From Haematobia irritans (taxonomy: Eukaryota; Arthropoda; Insecta; Diptera; Muscidae): a stretch of DNA of 64,000 nt. The notes below the pieces were generated by a model, which searched no databases, was not told the DNA's origin, and worked only from the letters and a program-made list of their open reading frames with translations. The DNA lies in assembly GCF_050003625.1 (NCBI RefSeq), contig NC_134400.1, forward strand, positions 42,704,557 through 42,768,556. Reading direction: 5' to 3'. A program made the position numbers and the translations under genes. Numbering within the stretch: the first letter of the stretch is position 1; the number at the start of each line of letters is the position of its first letter. Shown piece by piece: positions 48,630 to 59,056 of this stretch.

Positions 48630-49010
48630 ATAAGACTGCATATTTGTCTGGTCTAAATATTATTATTGAAAAGATATACTTTTGTTTTACAGTTTGAAAA
48701 CCAAGTCCTACCACTCTACACATTCCCTTATACACAATACGATACATTCCTCTCTTGTAATCAATGACTCTCAATCTGTTGTCCACACGCCAGTATAACG
48801 AGAGCCATACAACAACAACAACAGCCATTCAAACTAATGCTACATACATCTACAACAGATGCATAATTTTTTGCCAATTTCTTGGTTGTACTTAAAAAAA
48901 AAAAACAAAAGTCATTCACGATGTCTACAAAAAATTGTCTTTGGACTCCAATAAATATACGAATTTATTTTTAAATTATTTATAATTTTATTTTTTCGCA
49001 TTCATTTCAG
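48630..49010 (+). other. Intron 1 3' end, no repeat seen
   Basis: Non-repetitive sequence leading to the exon 2 acceptor; ends in a T-rich tract and TTCATTTCAG. Confidence 0.5.
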
Positions 49011-49184
49011 AAACATTTTCCAGTTGCCATAAAATGTATTACCAAAAAAGGTCTTATAAAGACACAAAATCTTCTCGGTAAAGAGATAAAAATTCTAAAA
49101 GAATTAACAGAGCTGCATCATGAGAATGTTGTGGCCCTATTGGATTGTAAAGAATCTCAAGATTGTGTCAATTTAGTCATGGAG
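49011..49184 (+). CDS. Atg1: Atg1 (ULK-type autophagy kinase), exon 2
   Basis: Residues 31-88 of the same kinase, 58 whole codons. The exon opens after a TTCATTTCAG acceptor and closes before a GTAAGT donor, phase 0 on both sides. It carries the rest of the N-lobe: VAIK with the ATP-binding lysine at residue 38, the alpha-C segment LLGKEIKIL with its glutamate at residue 55, the segment [19 protein letters not shown], and LVME with gatekeeper Met87 and hinge Glu88. The expected next residues of the hinge (YCNGGDLADY in flies) are not found in the remaining 14.8 kb, so exon 3 lies beyond the window. The sequence is free of frameshifts and stops, in contrast to the decayed repeats on both sides. 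Confidence 0.96.
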
Positions 49185-49248
49185 GTAAGTAAACAATATA
49201 CAAAAACATATTTATATAAAAATCGAGTAATTTGAGATCACAAGTTTT

Positions 49249-50945
49249 TATACACTCCACCATCGAATGGGGGGTATATTAATATTAACTTTGTCATTAC
49301 ATTTGTAACACATCGAAATATTACTCTAAGACCCCATAACTTATATATATTGTGGGTCGTGGTGAAATTCTGAGTCGATCTAAGCATATCCGTCCTTCTG
49401 TTGAAATCACGCTATCTTCCGAACGAAACAAGCTATCGACTTGAAACTTGGCACAAGTAGTTGTTATTGATATAGGTCGGAATGCAAATGGGCCATATCG
49501 GTCCACTTTTACGTATAGCCACCATGTAAACGGACCCCCAGATTTGGCTTGCGGAGCCTCTAACATAAGCGAGCATATTTCATCCGATTTGGCTGAAATT
49601 TGGTACATGGTGTAAGTACATGTATGGTCTCTAATAACCATGCACAAATTGGTCCATATCGGTCCATAATTATATACAGCCCCCATATTAACCGATCCCC
49701 AGATTTGATCTCCGGTGCCTTTTGGCAGGAATTGGTCCATATCGGTCCATAAATATATATAGCCTCCATATAAACCGATCTCAATATTTGACCTCCGGAG
49801 TCTCTTGGAGAAGCAAAATTCGTCCGATCTGGTTGAAATTTGATACGTGGTGTTAGTATATGGTATTTAACAACCATGCCGAAATTGGTCCATAATCATA
49901 TATAGCCACCATATAAACCGATACCCAGATTTGACCTCCGGAGCCTGTCTGAAGAGCAAAATTCATACGATTCGGTTGAAATTTGGTACGTGGAGTTAGT
50001 ATATGGTCTTTAAACATCACGCAGGAATTGGTCCATTTCGGTCCATAAATATATATAGCTCCCATATAAATCGATCCCCAGATTTGACCTCCGGAGCCTC
50101 TCTGAAGAGCAAAATTCATCCGATTCGGTTGAAATTTGGTACGTGGTGTTAGTATTATGGTCTCTAACAATCATGCAGGAATTAGTCCATATCGGTCCAT
50201 AAATATAAATATATAGCTCCCATATAAACCGATCCCCAGATTTGACCTCCGGAGCCTCTTGGAGAAGCAAAATTCATCTGATCCGGTTGAAATTTGGTAC
50301 GTGGTGTAAGATTATGGTCTCTTGCAATCATGTAAAATTTGGTCCATACCGGTCCATTATTATATATAGCCCTCATATAAATCGATCCTCAGATTTGACC
50401 TCTGGAACCTCTTGGAGGAGCAAAATTCATCCTATTCGGTTGAAATTTGGTACGTGGTGTTATTATATGGTCTCTAACAATCATCATTTCATCCGATTCA
50501 GTTTAAATTTGGTACATTGTGCTAGTAGATGGCCGCTAACAACCATGCCTAACTAGGTCCATATCGGTCTATAGTTCAATCGATCCCCAATCACACAGAA
50601 ATTGGTCCATATCGGTTCATAAATGTATTTAGCCCCTATATAAGCGACCCCCATATTTCAATTCTGGCTCCCTAAGTACCGCGCAAAAGTCCATATCGGT
50701 TCGTAATTATTTGTAGACTTACCTGTATATACCTTGTTTGTCTAATATATACCACGAATGGACTAGCTTACAATTTAGAAGACGATGTTAACAAGTTTTA
50801 AGTTAACTTTACCATCGTTAAGTATTAGCACAACCCAAGTAATTCGATTGTGGATGACAGTCTTTCGTAGAAGTTTCTACGCAATCCATGGTGGAGGGTA
50901 CATAAGATTCGGCCTGACCAAACTTACGTCCGTATATACTTGTTT
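49249..50945 (+). mobile_element. Mini-me/DINE-like element with ~150-bp internal repeats, 65 bp after exon 2
   Basis: TATACACTCCACCATCGAAT head and ATATATATTGTGGGTCGTGG. The GTCY tract is reduced to TCCGTCCTTCTG. It then has about eight diverged units (CCATATAAACCGATCCC...) and a tail GATTCGGCCTGACCAAACTT...TATATACTTGTTT. Same family as 9614, older by its divergence. Confidence 0.78.
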
Positions 50946-51520
50946 ATTAGTAAAATTGCCTCTTTCTCCAAGGCCTTTCCAATTGACCTGTTATCTTTGG
51001 CCCCAAAACTACAGCAAATATTTATTTGAAAAATTTTCTAGATCTACAATAAATGCCTACCAAAAACAAAACTCCCACTTTCGAGATCAACAAAAATATG
51101 CAAAAAAAAAAATAAAATACAATAGGAAATGACGATAAGAAAAAGTTATTTTTATAACCTTGGGAAGAGACATCGCATACAAAATGTGTTAATGTATCAT
51201 TGACTTTTGTAGGTGAGATTAAATGGAGAACGAAGAAAAAAAATTTAAAAAAATACAAATTAACAACAACAATGCCATATCAACAAAGTAGAATAGGTCA
51301 AAGACTTCTAAAAAAATTCAAACAAACAAAATAGGGAAGCAGAGCATTTTTGTCTGTAATTCAATTGAATGCGTATTTTGCTATGAATATAACAAAAAAT
51401 TCGTCATTTGCATGAAATAACAAAAAAACACAAAAAGGAAAACCTATACGATAATTATTTTGTGTATAAAAGGCGAGTTTTTTCCAACAATTGTTAAATG
51501 AGAAAATAAATAAGGCCGAA
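50946..51520. other. Unassigned intron sequence
   Basis: AT-rich, no family recognised. Confidence 0.4.
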
Positions 51521-51674
51521 ATTTCAGTTTGCATGGCGAGCTTTCTGTCCTGGTACGAAGAATCGATTACAATGTAGGCTGGCATTGAGATTGTTGTCAT
51601 TATAGACCCCTGTTGCAGATAATGAAACCGACTCATTTTTGTTGGCGGAGGCTTCATTCTCAGCCTCTGGAATT

Positions 51675-51923
51675 GTTATGTATTAGGATACCAAAGTCGA
51701 AAACTGACTTTTTGACTGACTCATCGTCCTTATGTCGAAATCGATAATCTTCCAAATCGACTTTTTAAATTTTTGAAAATCGAATCAAATCGAATAATCG
51801 ACGATTGATGTTGACAAATATAGATTAATCGACTTTTTAAAGGGACCAAAAACGACTTTAACGTAAAAGTTGGACAATCGAATCTTAATTGAAAGAGGAG
51901 TGTTATTTACAAATTTCATCAAA
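51675..51923. repeat. Degenerate CGACTTTTT/AATCGA repeats
   Basis: Irregular repeats of AATCGACTTTTTAAA-like words. Similar sequence at 53432-53480, 55910-55982 and 57765-58200. Confidence 0.55.
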
Positions 51924-53431
51924 AACAAGTAAGTAAAATCTAAAGTCGGGCGGGGCCGACTATATTACACCCTTCACCACTATGTAGACCAAAATTTGTG
52001 TAACCATCTCAACTCCTTCCAATTTGTTGGGAGTTATTATGAATGTTTATATTCCCATGTATTAATATTTATATCTTAAGGTATATATTCCCATAAATAT
52101 ACAAATATTTATATCTGAAACGATTTGGAGACAATTTTTTGTACTTCTACAAAATCGCTAGAATTAAATCGGCCAACACCCTGGGATGAAACACAATGTT
52201 AGTAAAAAAAAGTATGGGAAATATAAAGCTAGAGCAATTTTGATGCAATTGTACAAAAGAGCATTTATGATTTATCGTGCGATACATATGTATTCGAGAT
52301 ATAGGACAATTTGAGTATTATTTACAATTTTTGCTACTCAGAAGTGGCGATTTTACAAGGATATTGGTTAAATATCGCCAAGATATGTGGATTGTGATAT
52401 ATTATTTCGCCAATTCGGGCGATATTTCCACAAGTCGGAGCTTTATTTAAAATTCGACCATTCTGTGGAAAGTTTGGCATTACAGTGTGTAGAATATGAC
52501 TACGATATGGGGAAATCATCACAGAATTTTGTGTAAAATGTGGGTATTTTGGCCATATTAGATCAAGATGACGCACTTAAATAGCATATTAAATGTATTC
52601 TCTGTGGAAACTATCGAGTCAATTGGATTAAACTCCCATTGAAAATGGGTCTAAAATATGAAACATTCTAAGATATTTCCTCTACTCTGGCGTACATATA
52701 TATGGGAGCTATATCTAAATATGAACCGATTTTGACCAAATTTGACATGCATAGTTAGAATAATAATCCTGCTATCTCAGCAAAAAACGTAAATGGGAAA
52801 ATAATTTTGCCCTCCGTGGTTATATGGGTGTAAATCGGACGAAAGATATATATGGGAGCTATATCTAAATCTGAACCGATTTCAAACAAATTTAGCACAA
52901 TTAACAATACTGTTAAACGAACTTCTTGTGCAAAATTTGAAGCAAATCAGGACAAAACTCTGGCTTTTTTGGCCATATAAGTTCAAATCGGACGAAAGAT
53001 ATATATGGGAGCTATATCTAAATCTGAACCGATTTGGCTGGTATTTTGCATATCTTACGAAAGCCCCAAAATATAATACGTTAATAAATACGTCAATTAT
53101 GACCAGATCGGTGATAAATATATATGACACCTATATCTTAATCTAAACCGATTTTTTTCAAAATCGATAGCGATTGTCTTTGAACCAATAAAAAGCTCTG
53201 TGCCGAATTTGAGGACGAGCGGACTTAAACTGCGACCTGTACTTTGCACACAAAATTACATATACAGACAGACGGATAGATAGACAGACGGACATCGCTA
53301 AATCGACTCAGCATTTAATTCTAAGGCGATCGGTATACTAAACGATGTGTCTCAGGCTTTTCCTTCTTGGCGTTACATACAAATGCACAAACTTATTATA
53401 CCCTGTACCACAGTAGTGGTGAAGGGTATAA
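51924..53431 (-). mobile_element. Mini-me-like element (reverse orientation)
   Basis: Starts AACAAGTAAGTAAAATC and GTCGGGCGGGGCCGAC (tail hairpin, inverted). Units marked TATATATGGGAGCTATATCT and an inverted GTCY tract CAGACAGACGG follow. The end CCCTGTACCACAGTAGTG...AGGGTATA is the head hairpin. Same subfamily as 42401-44110, inserted within CGACTTTTT repeats. Confidence 0.78.
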
Positions 53432-53714
53432 AAATGTTGGAAGTCGCAAAGATTTCAACTTTCCAATAATGGCAAAATAGAAAGTCGACTTTTACACATG
53501 TTGTCGCTCTTACAAAAGGAGGAAAGGTATACTTTTGCAAAAGATGTCTTTTATAAGGTAGAAGTCTGCTTTTTATCCCCATTATACCGTATATTGATGT
53601 TTTTGACAAGAAAAATAGATAAATTAAAGGGAGAAAGAGTAAACTACTTGTTTATTCCTCCACCTGGGAATAAGAAATTTCCCTCAGTGATGTGGCATTT
53701 TCGGCTAATTCACC
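53432..53714. other. CGACTTTT-type remnant and unassigned sequence
   Basis: 53440-53500 resembles the repeats at 51675. The remainder, to the array at 53715, shows nothing. Confidence 0.4.
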
Positions 53715-54290
53715 ACACTAGAAATAAAATGTTGACAAAATTTACTGTGTAAATAAAATTCTGACAAAATTTTCTGTGGAAATAAAATTTTGACAAAATT
53801 TTCTATGGAAATAAAATTTTGACAAAATTTTGTATAGAAATAAAATTTTGACAAAATTTTCTATAGAAATAAAATTTTGACAACATTTTCTATAGAAATA
53901 AAATTTTGACAAAATTTTCTACAGAAATAAAATTTTGGCAAAAATTTTCTATAGAAATAAAATTTTGACAAAATATTCTATAGATATACAATTTTAACAA
54001 AATTTTTTACAGAAATAAAATTTTTACAAAATTTTCTATAGAAATAAAATTTTGACAAAATTTTCTGGTAGATATAAAATTTTGACAAAATTTTCTATAG
54101 AAATAAATTTTTGACAAAATTTTCTATAGAAATAAATTTTTACAAAATTTTCTATAAAAATAAAATTTTGACAAAATTTTCTATAGAAATAAAATCTTGA
54201 CAAAATTTTCTGTGGAAATAAAATTTTGACAAAATTTTCTATAGAAATAAAATTTTGACAAAAGTTTCTATAGAAATAAAATTTTAACAA
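53715..54290 (+). repeat. 29-bp minisatellite array 10
   Basis: About 20 units in forward orientation, directly followed by the companion unit. Confidence 0.93.
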
Positions 54291-54540
54291 GGTTCAAGTG
54301 TGGTTTACTTTTTGGTTTTGTGAACTGCCTGAATTTATTCTCATAATTGGTTGATAGTTTTGCTGCAAGTAGAGGATGCTGATGAGGAATGTGGTAATTC
54401 CGAAACGTGCGTCCATCCAACCATCTTGCAGTCTATAGGGCTTTGCCCAAATAAATTTGACAAACCTTCTTTTCCTCTGTTGATTCAGCTACACTTATAG
54501 TTTAGTCAATGCCTGGTTTTAAGCTGAAATAAAAAAAAAC
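54291..54540 (-). mobile_element. ~300-bp companion unit, copy 4
   Basis: GGTTCAAGTGTGGTTTACTT, GCAAGTAGAGGATGCTGATG, GGGCTTTGCCCAAATAAATT, and right end GGTTTTAAGCTGAAATAAAA. Array units resume at 54541-54620. Confidence 0.78.
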
Positions 54541-54620
54541 AACAGAAATAAAATTTTGACAAAATTTTCTATAGAAATTACATTTTGACAAAATTTTCTA
54601 CAGAAATAAAATTTTGACGA
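54541..54620 (+). repeat. 29-bp minisatellite, three units after the companion
   Basis: AGAAATAAAATTTTGACAAA units, then unrelated sequence. Confidence 0.85.
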
Positions 54621-55982
54621 AATACCCAATGCATGTTTGACAGCTTTGAATGGCAAATAAAACAAATTGTTGGTTTACCTTTCGACATTTAAATTCACTG
54701 AACATCCATCTCCATCTGCAATACTCGGAGACCTACTTCAATACGAAGTGTTTGTTCCAAGTCACTTTGTTTTTATTTTTTGAGGATACACTGTGCCTCC
54801 ATAGTTTTTTTTTCTAAGAATATAGAAAACTGTATTTTATGTAAATCATAATTTTGTAAACTTGATTTATTAATTTTTATTAAATTTCTAGAATTTCAAG
54901 TCCTAAAATCAAAAAATTCGTACACATACAGACATACAGGAAAGAAAAATCCCTAAATTGGAGAAAATCCCCTCTAAAAAGTGTTTAACATTTATTTCCT
55001 AGGTGTCAAAAATACAATCAATGTGCAAAACCACTTTAATTGCCTAAATATTTGAATATTTTCTTACCAACAATAAAAATATTACAAATTTTCTTTTAAA
55101 TTCATATTTTTCATATTTTTATTTTATATAGTCCTATTAAAGTATTATGGAAAGTTGGCTACGACTAGTTTAATACACCAGAGAATTAAAAAAAGAAGCA
55201 ATTGCATCAAGAGTGAGAAAGAAAATAAAATTACAACAATTAAACAAATGCTAGATTTGTTCTTATATAAGGAAAATGAAATAATCGAAAAAAGTAATAA
55301 CTTAGTCTTTACATGTTCTTTTCGTTTTGTTCCAGTAAAATTTTCTAAAGATATGGAATTTTGGTTTCAAGCTTACATTATAATAAATATTTAGCAATAT
55401 TTCAATAAATATGCTAAATTCGAATGTTTATTTTTAATAAAACTTAGGTTTGCAATTAAACTATGCTAACTTAGTTTATTTGTCCCTTTTTTATTTGTTT
55501 GTTTTTTTTGGCAAGTTATTCCATGTAATACATAAACCTAAATAACTATTTACAATATATTTTTTTGTTTTGTTCTCTTCATATTATGAAATGGATTTAT
55601 TAATTAAATACATCATCTCTACGTCTTTATATTATGACAACAAATCAAAAATTCCAATTTCGTAATAAAAGGATTAAGTATTATTAAGGATATAGGTAAC
55701 CTGTGCCCTTAATACCATATTCCATCATTTGGCTGGTAAAGCTACTTGAGCCTAAGACCTCAAAAAGTAAATCGCGAAGGATTGTATTCCTCAAAATATA
55801 TACAATATTACAATATTAAATCTGCATTTAAATCCAGAGTTCCAAAATTTAAAAATTGTGATTGGCAGACGCATATATCTTAATAAGATGGCTAAGCAGT
55901 GTATCATTGACTTCATTTGACTTAAATTAATCGATTGGGTTTCAAAAGTCAACATTTAACTTTTTGTCAAAAAAATTGAAAT
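54621..55982. other. Unassigned intron sequence
   Basis: No gene. A 79-codon AT-rich frame at 55155-55394 has no family resemblance. 55910-55982 has CGACTTTT-type remnants. Confidence 0.4.
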
Positions 55983-56401
55983 CGCCCAGTCAGAAATTTA
56001 CGATGGTTATAAATATTGAGCGTTGTAACAGCGTTGGAACCCAACGTTGAAACAACGCTTGCTAAACAAATTAATTTACGGTTTTTAAATAGTAAATTTT
56101 CCATAAAATTATCGTTGAAAATGCATGTTCCACCAATGTCCAATGGTTTTTAATGAGTAATGGAGGTATTATTGTTGATAGGAATTGATTTATAATAGGA
56201 TAATGTTCCTTTATCATATAAAGTGAATATGTACATTAACAGTGAAACCACTAGGAACAACAATTTGGGTAATTTTACAAATGAGTAGAAAGTTTTAACT
56301 AAACTAAACTCTGACATCACGCCAAAACCCAAATATAAGTACTTATTTATCGACTAATTGAAGAAATTTTGTTAGACATAATTACTTTTTTTTCACATGT
56401 T

Positions 56402-56639
56402 AAGATGAGTATTAACTTCGAGTTTAGCCGCTTAAATCGCTAAAGTGAAAACTAAATCAGTAAGAAAAAAGGCATAAAATTATAATACATATTTTTTGCA
56501 AATTTTATTATAACTTGATGGGGAAAAGCCCAAAGCAAATTTTCACAAAGTTTGTATTCCTTAAAATGGATTATTAAAGAAAAGTAATCGTGAAAAAATG
56601 ACGTTTTTATCGCCTAAACTCGAACTTAATACCCACCTT
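56402..56639. mobile_element. MITE, AAGGTGGGTATTAAGTT family, copy 2
   Basis: Inverted relative to 15863-16106; shares CTTGATGGGGAAAAGCCC and GTATTCCTTAAAATGGATTA; right end CGAACTTAATACCCACCTT. Confidence 0.8.
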
Positions 56640-56951
56640 TAAAGAAAATTTCATTGTTTGAAGGAAAAAATTGGAGTTCAGTATTGCAAGGATGTTCTTT
56701 TGGTGCATTTGGGGTAAAATGTACAAATCTTTTGGCGCATTTGAAGTAAAATGTACAAATCTTAAGAAATTCTGAAGTGTTTTGTGTGAAATACGCACAT
56801 TTGTGTATAACTTTTTCCCTTTGTTAAGTTCATTTTAGTGTCGTAGAGGATTCTCTTTTTAATGTACCTTAAAACTTTTCCAAGAGTGAATTTTGAACTA
56901 TTACCTATAGGAAATAATAAAGACATATGACTAGCCCCTAAAATCACAAAT

Positions 56952-57113
56952 TTTTCACGATTACTTTTCTTTAATAATTCATTTTAAGGAATACAAACTT
57001 TATGAAAATTTGCTTTGGGCTATTCCCCATCAAGATATAAAGAAATCTGCAACAAATATGTATACTTTTATGCCTTTTTTACTGATTTAGTTTTCACTTT
57101 AGCGATTTTTGAC
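56952..57113. mobile_element. MITE, AAGGTGGGTATTAAGTT family, fragment
   Basis: Interior only (CGATTACTTTTCTTTAATAA, GGGCTATTCCCCATCAAG); both inverted ends are missing. Confidence 0.75.
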
Positions 57114-57176
57114 CATATTAAAATAATTTTTTTACCAATTATAAATGTCAATCTTAATTATGTGTTTTTCCTATTA

Positions 57177-57349
57177 ACGGCCATTTTCATGTAGCTCCGT
57201 TAGGCTTTAACTGCCAATTAACAGAAAGTAAATTGCAAATATCTTAACTGGCTATGGAATATATATGCAAGATGACAATTTCGTCCATAATACGGTTCAA
57301 AAGTAGGCTAGTTAACGGAACACTAACGGAGCTTTATGAAAATGGGGGT
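57177..57349. mobile_element. MITE with CCATTTTCA..CTCCGTTAG ends, copy 2
   Basis: GGCCATTTTCATGTAGCTCC at the left and GGAGCTTTATGAAAATGGGG at the right. Same family as 29510-29728. Confidence 0.75.
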
Positions 57350-57764
57350 AATTGTTAAGTTTTCTGATGTTCCTTTGTAAAGTGTAAAACACTAATTTTG
57401 TTTTGTTTCAATAGCGGTTTTAAGGTACTGTAAAATTATAATTCTAACCCTGCTAAAGCATTCTAGAAACAATTGGAAAGACGTATGAAATGTTGTTTTT
57501 CAGTGCTTTTTAATGGTTGTAATAACCATCGATACACCGTATAACGATGTTATCATTTTGGGGTTGTAAAAGCGTTCGTTAAACCATCGGAAAAGCGTAT
57601 AAAATATTGTTTTCATGACGCTTTGAAAACGTTGTTAAATACAATCGATACACCGTGGAATGATGTTATCATTTTGGGGTTGTAACAACGCTTTTTCCCA
57701 CCGTGTATCAACCGTTCACAACGCTTTTACAACGCTTTTCCGATGGTTTTTTTCTGACTGGGCG

Positions 57765-58369
57765 ACTTTCCATAATATTTAAATTCATTAATCGACTTTT
57801 GATTTTTTAATATCTATCTGGGACACTTTTGATATTGACCAAAATTGACTCAGATAGTGACCAAAGTCGTCTTTTAAGAAAACAAAAAATCAAAAAGTCG
57901 AAAGTCGCAATATCAAAAGCCGATTTCGAATGACCGCAAAAATATAATGTCCACCTTTTTAAAATTTAAAAAAGTCATAAAGTTGCTTTCATAAAAATCA
58001 AAAGTCAACTTTTTATAATTTTGAAAAAATTAATTTTTGTTCAAATGTAGAAAAAGTTGAAAAATCTATTTTTTTTATTTGAATGACCGTAAAAGTAGAA
58101 AATCCACTTTTTTAAGATTAGTAAAAAATCGAAAAATTGACTTTGATAATTGACTGTATAAATTCAGTTTTTTTTTTTAATTTTGGAAAAATTGATTCTT
58201 GTTGAATTCCAAAGCGTTCATCGAACGAACCTCTTAATGAGATGACGGATGACTATGTCATTCCTTGCCATAGAATGGGATATCGATAGTAGCAAGCCAG
58301 ATGATAAAGAAACATTAGCAATTCTAGGCTTTAATGGAAAATAGATTTTGGTATACTTTAAAATTAAAT
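57765..58369. repeat. Degenerate CGACTTTTGATT repeats
   Basis: Words such as AAAAGTCGAAAGTCG and AAAAGTCAACTTTTTATAAT, as at 51675-51923. The 55983-57764 element appears inserted in this repeat. Confidence 0.5.
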
Positions 58370-58595
58370 GGAAAAAAGCTCAATGGATTAAATATCTTAT
58401 TGGACCAATTGGATTAATTAAAATTATAACTCGATTAATTAATTTTTAATTGCTGCCCTTGATTCAATTTGAATTTGAATTCAATTTGGTATCTTTTTTC
58501 AATGAAATGAAAAAAAAATATAATGATTGATTTCAATTAAAAATTAATTGGATCAATTAATTCGTGATTGAAGCCAACAAATGTTTTTTCTCTAC
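58370..58595. mobile_element. MITE, AATTAATT-rich family, fourth copy (decayed)
   Basis: GGATTAATTAAAATTATAAC, CAATTAAAAATTAATTGGAT and AATTCGTGATTGAAGCC; ends not clear. Confidence 0.55.
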
Positions 58596-58889
58596 AAGAT
58601 TTTACAAAATCAATTACAGTTTATCAACGTTTTCTTTAGTTTCCAATCTAGCCTAGAAAAAATTTTAAAATCCTTTCCATAGCGTAATTTTTTGTTTATA
58701 TTATGGAATTTCATATTAATATCTTTTGAATATTGTCACAAACATTATTCAGAATAACAATCTCTTAATTTCGATAGCTACATATTATGAATATTTTTTT
58801 TTTAATAATCTAATTTGTTGTCATACAAACGTTTATAGATCGAAGCACTTAATTCTAGAGTTTTATGATTATCCTTACAAATCTATTAC
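58596..58889 (-). other. Probable 3' UTR and downstream flank of the LRR gene
   Basis: AT-rich sequence directly after the stop codon that matches no repeat in the window. No canonical AATAAA on the minus strand was identified with confidence, so the polyadenylation site is not placed. Confidence 0.4.
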
Positions 58890-59056
58890 TTAAGCTACCT
58901 TATTTAAGGGTATTTCTTCGGCAGCTTGACCATTACCATCGATGTTTTTATCTTCTGTGGGTTTTTTTGTGCGACAGCATTTTGTTTTAATACCCCAAAC
59001 ATCTTTACGACATAAAATGCCTATAATAATGCCAATAACGGAGATGATCATCAGAC
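58890..59056 (-). CDS. LRR protein last exon (membrane helix and cytoplasmic tail)
   Basis: Follows a TATTTTAG acceptor. Encodes the rest of the hydrophobic helix LMIISVIGIIIGILC, then the basic tail RKDVWGIKTKCCRTKKPTED, ending IPLNKVA with a TAA at 58890. The join restores an in-frame Gly codon. Confidence 0.86.

Larger units (their letters stand above)
15633..49010 (+). other. Atg1 intron 1 (33.4 kb, repeat-filled)
   Basis: Defined by the GTAAAA donor after exon 1 and the TTCATTTCAG acceptor before exon 2, phase 0. I found no other host exon in it. Its contents are listed separately: non-LTR elements, MITEs, 29-bp arrays, a hAT transposase relic and mini-me-like elements. Splicing across this length is inferred from the exon fit, not observed. 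Confidence 0.9.
55983..57764. mobile_element. 1.8-kb TIR element (CGCCCAGTCAGAAA ends) with nested MITEs
   Basis: Left CGCCCAGTCAGAAATTTACG, right GATGGTTTTTTTCTGACTGG-GCG. The interior near both ends is rich in AACGCTTTTACAACGC-type and ATCGATACACCGT repeats. No transposase. Three other MITE copies lie inside. Confidence 0.75.

Noticed and set aside
53715..54290. Open frames rich in KFYFYRKFCQNF / ISIENFVKILF (also at 7279, 24953, 47488, 47966, 63217)
   Set aside because: Translations of the 29-bp satellite, which lacks stops in some frames. Not genes.
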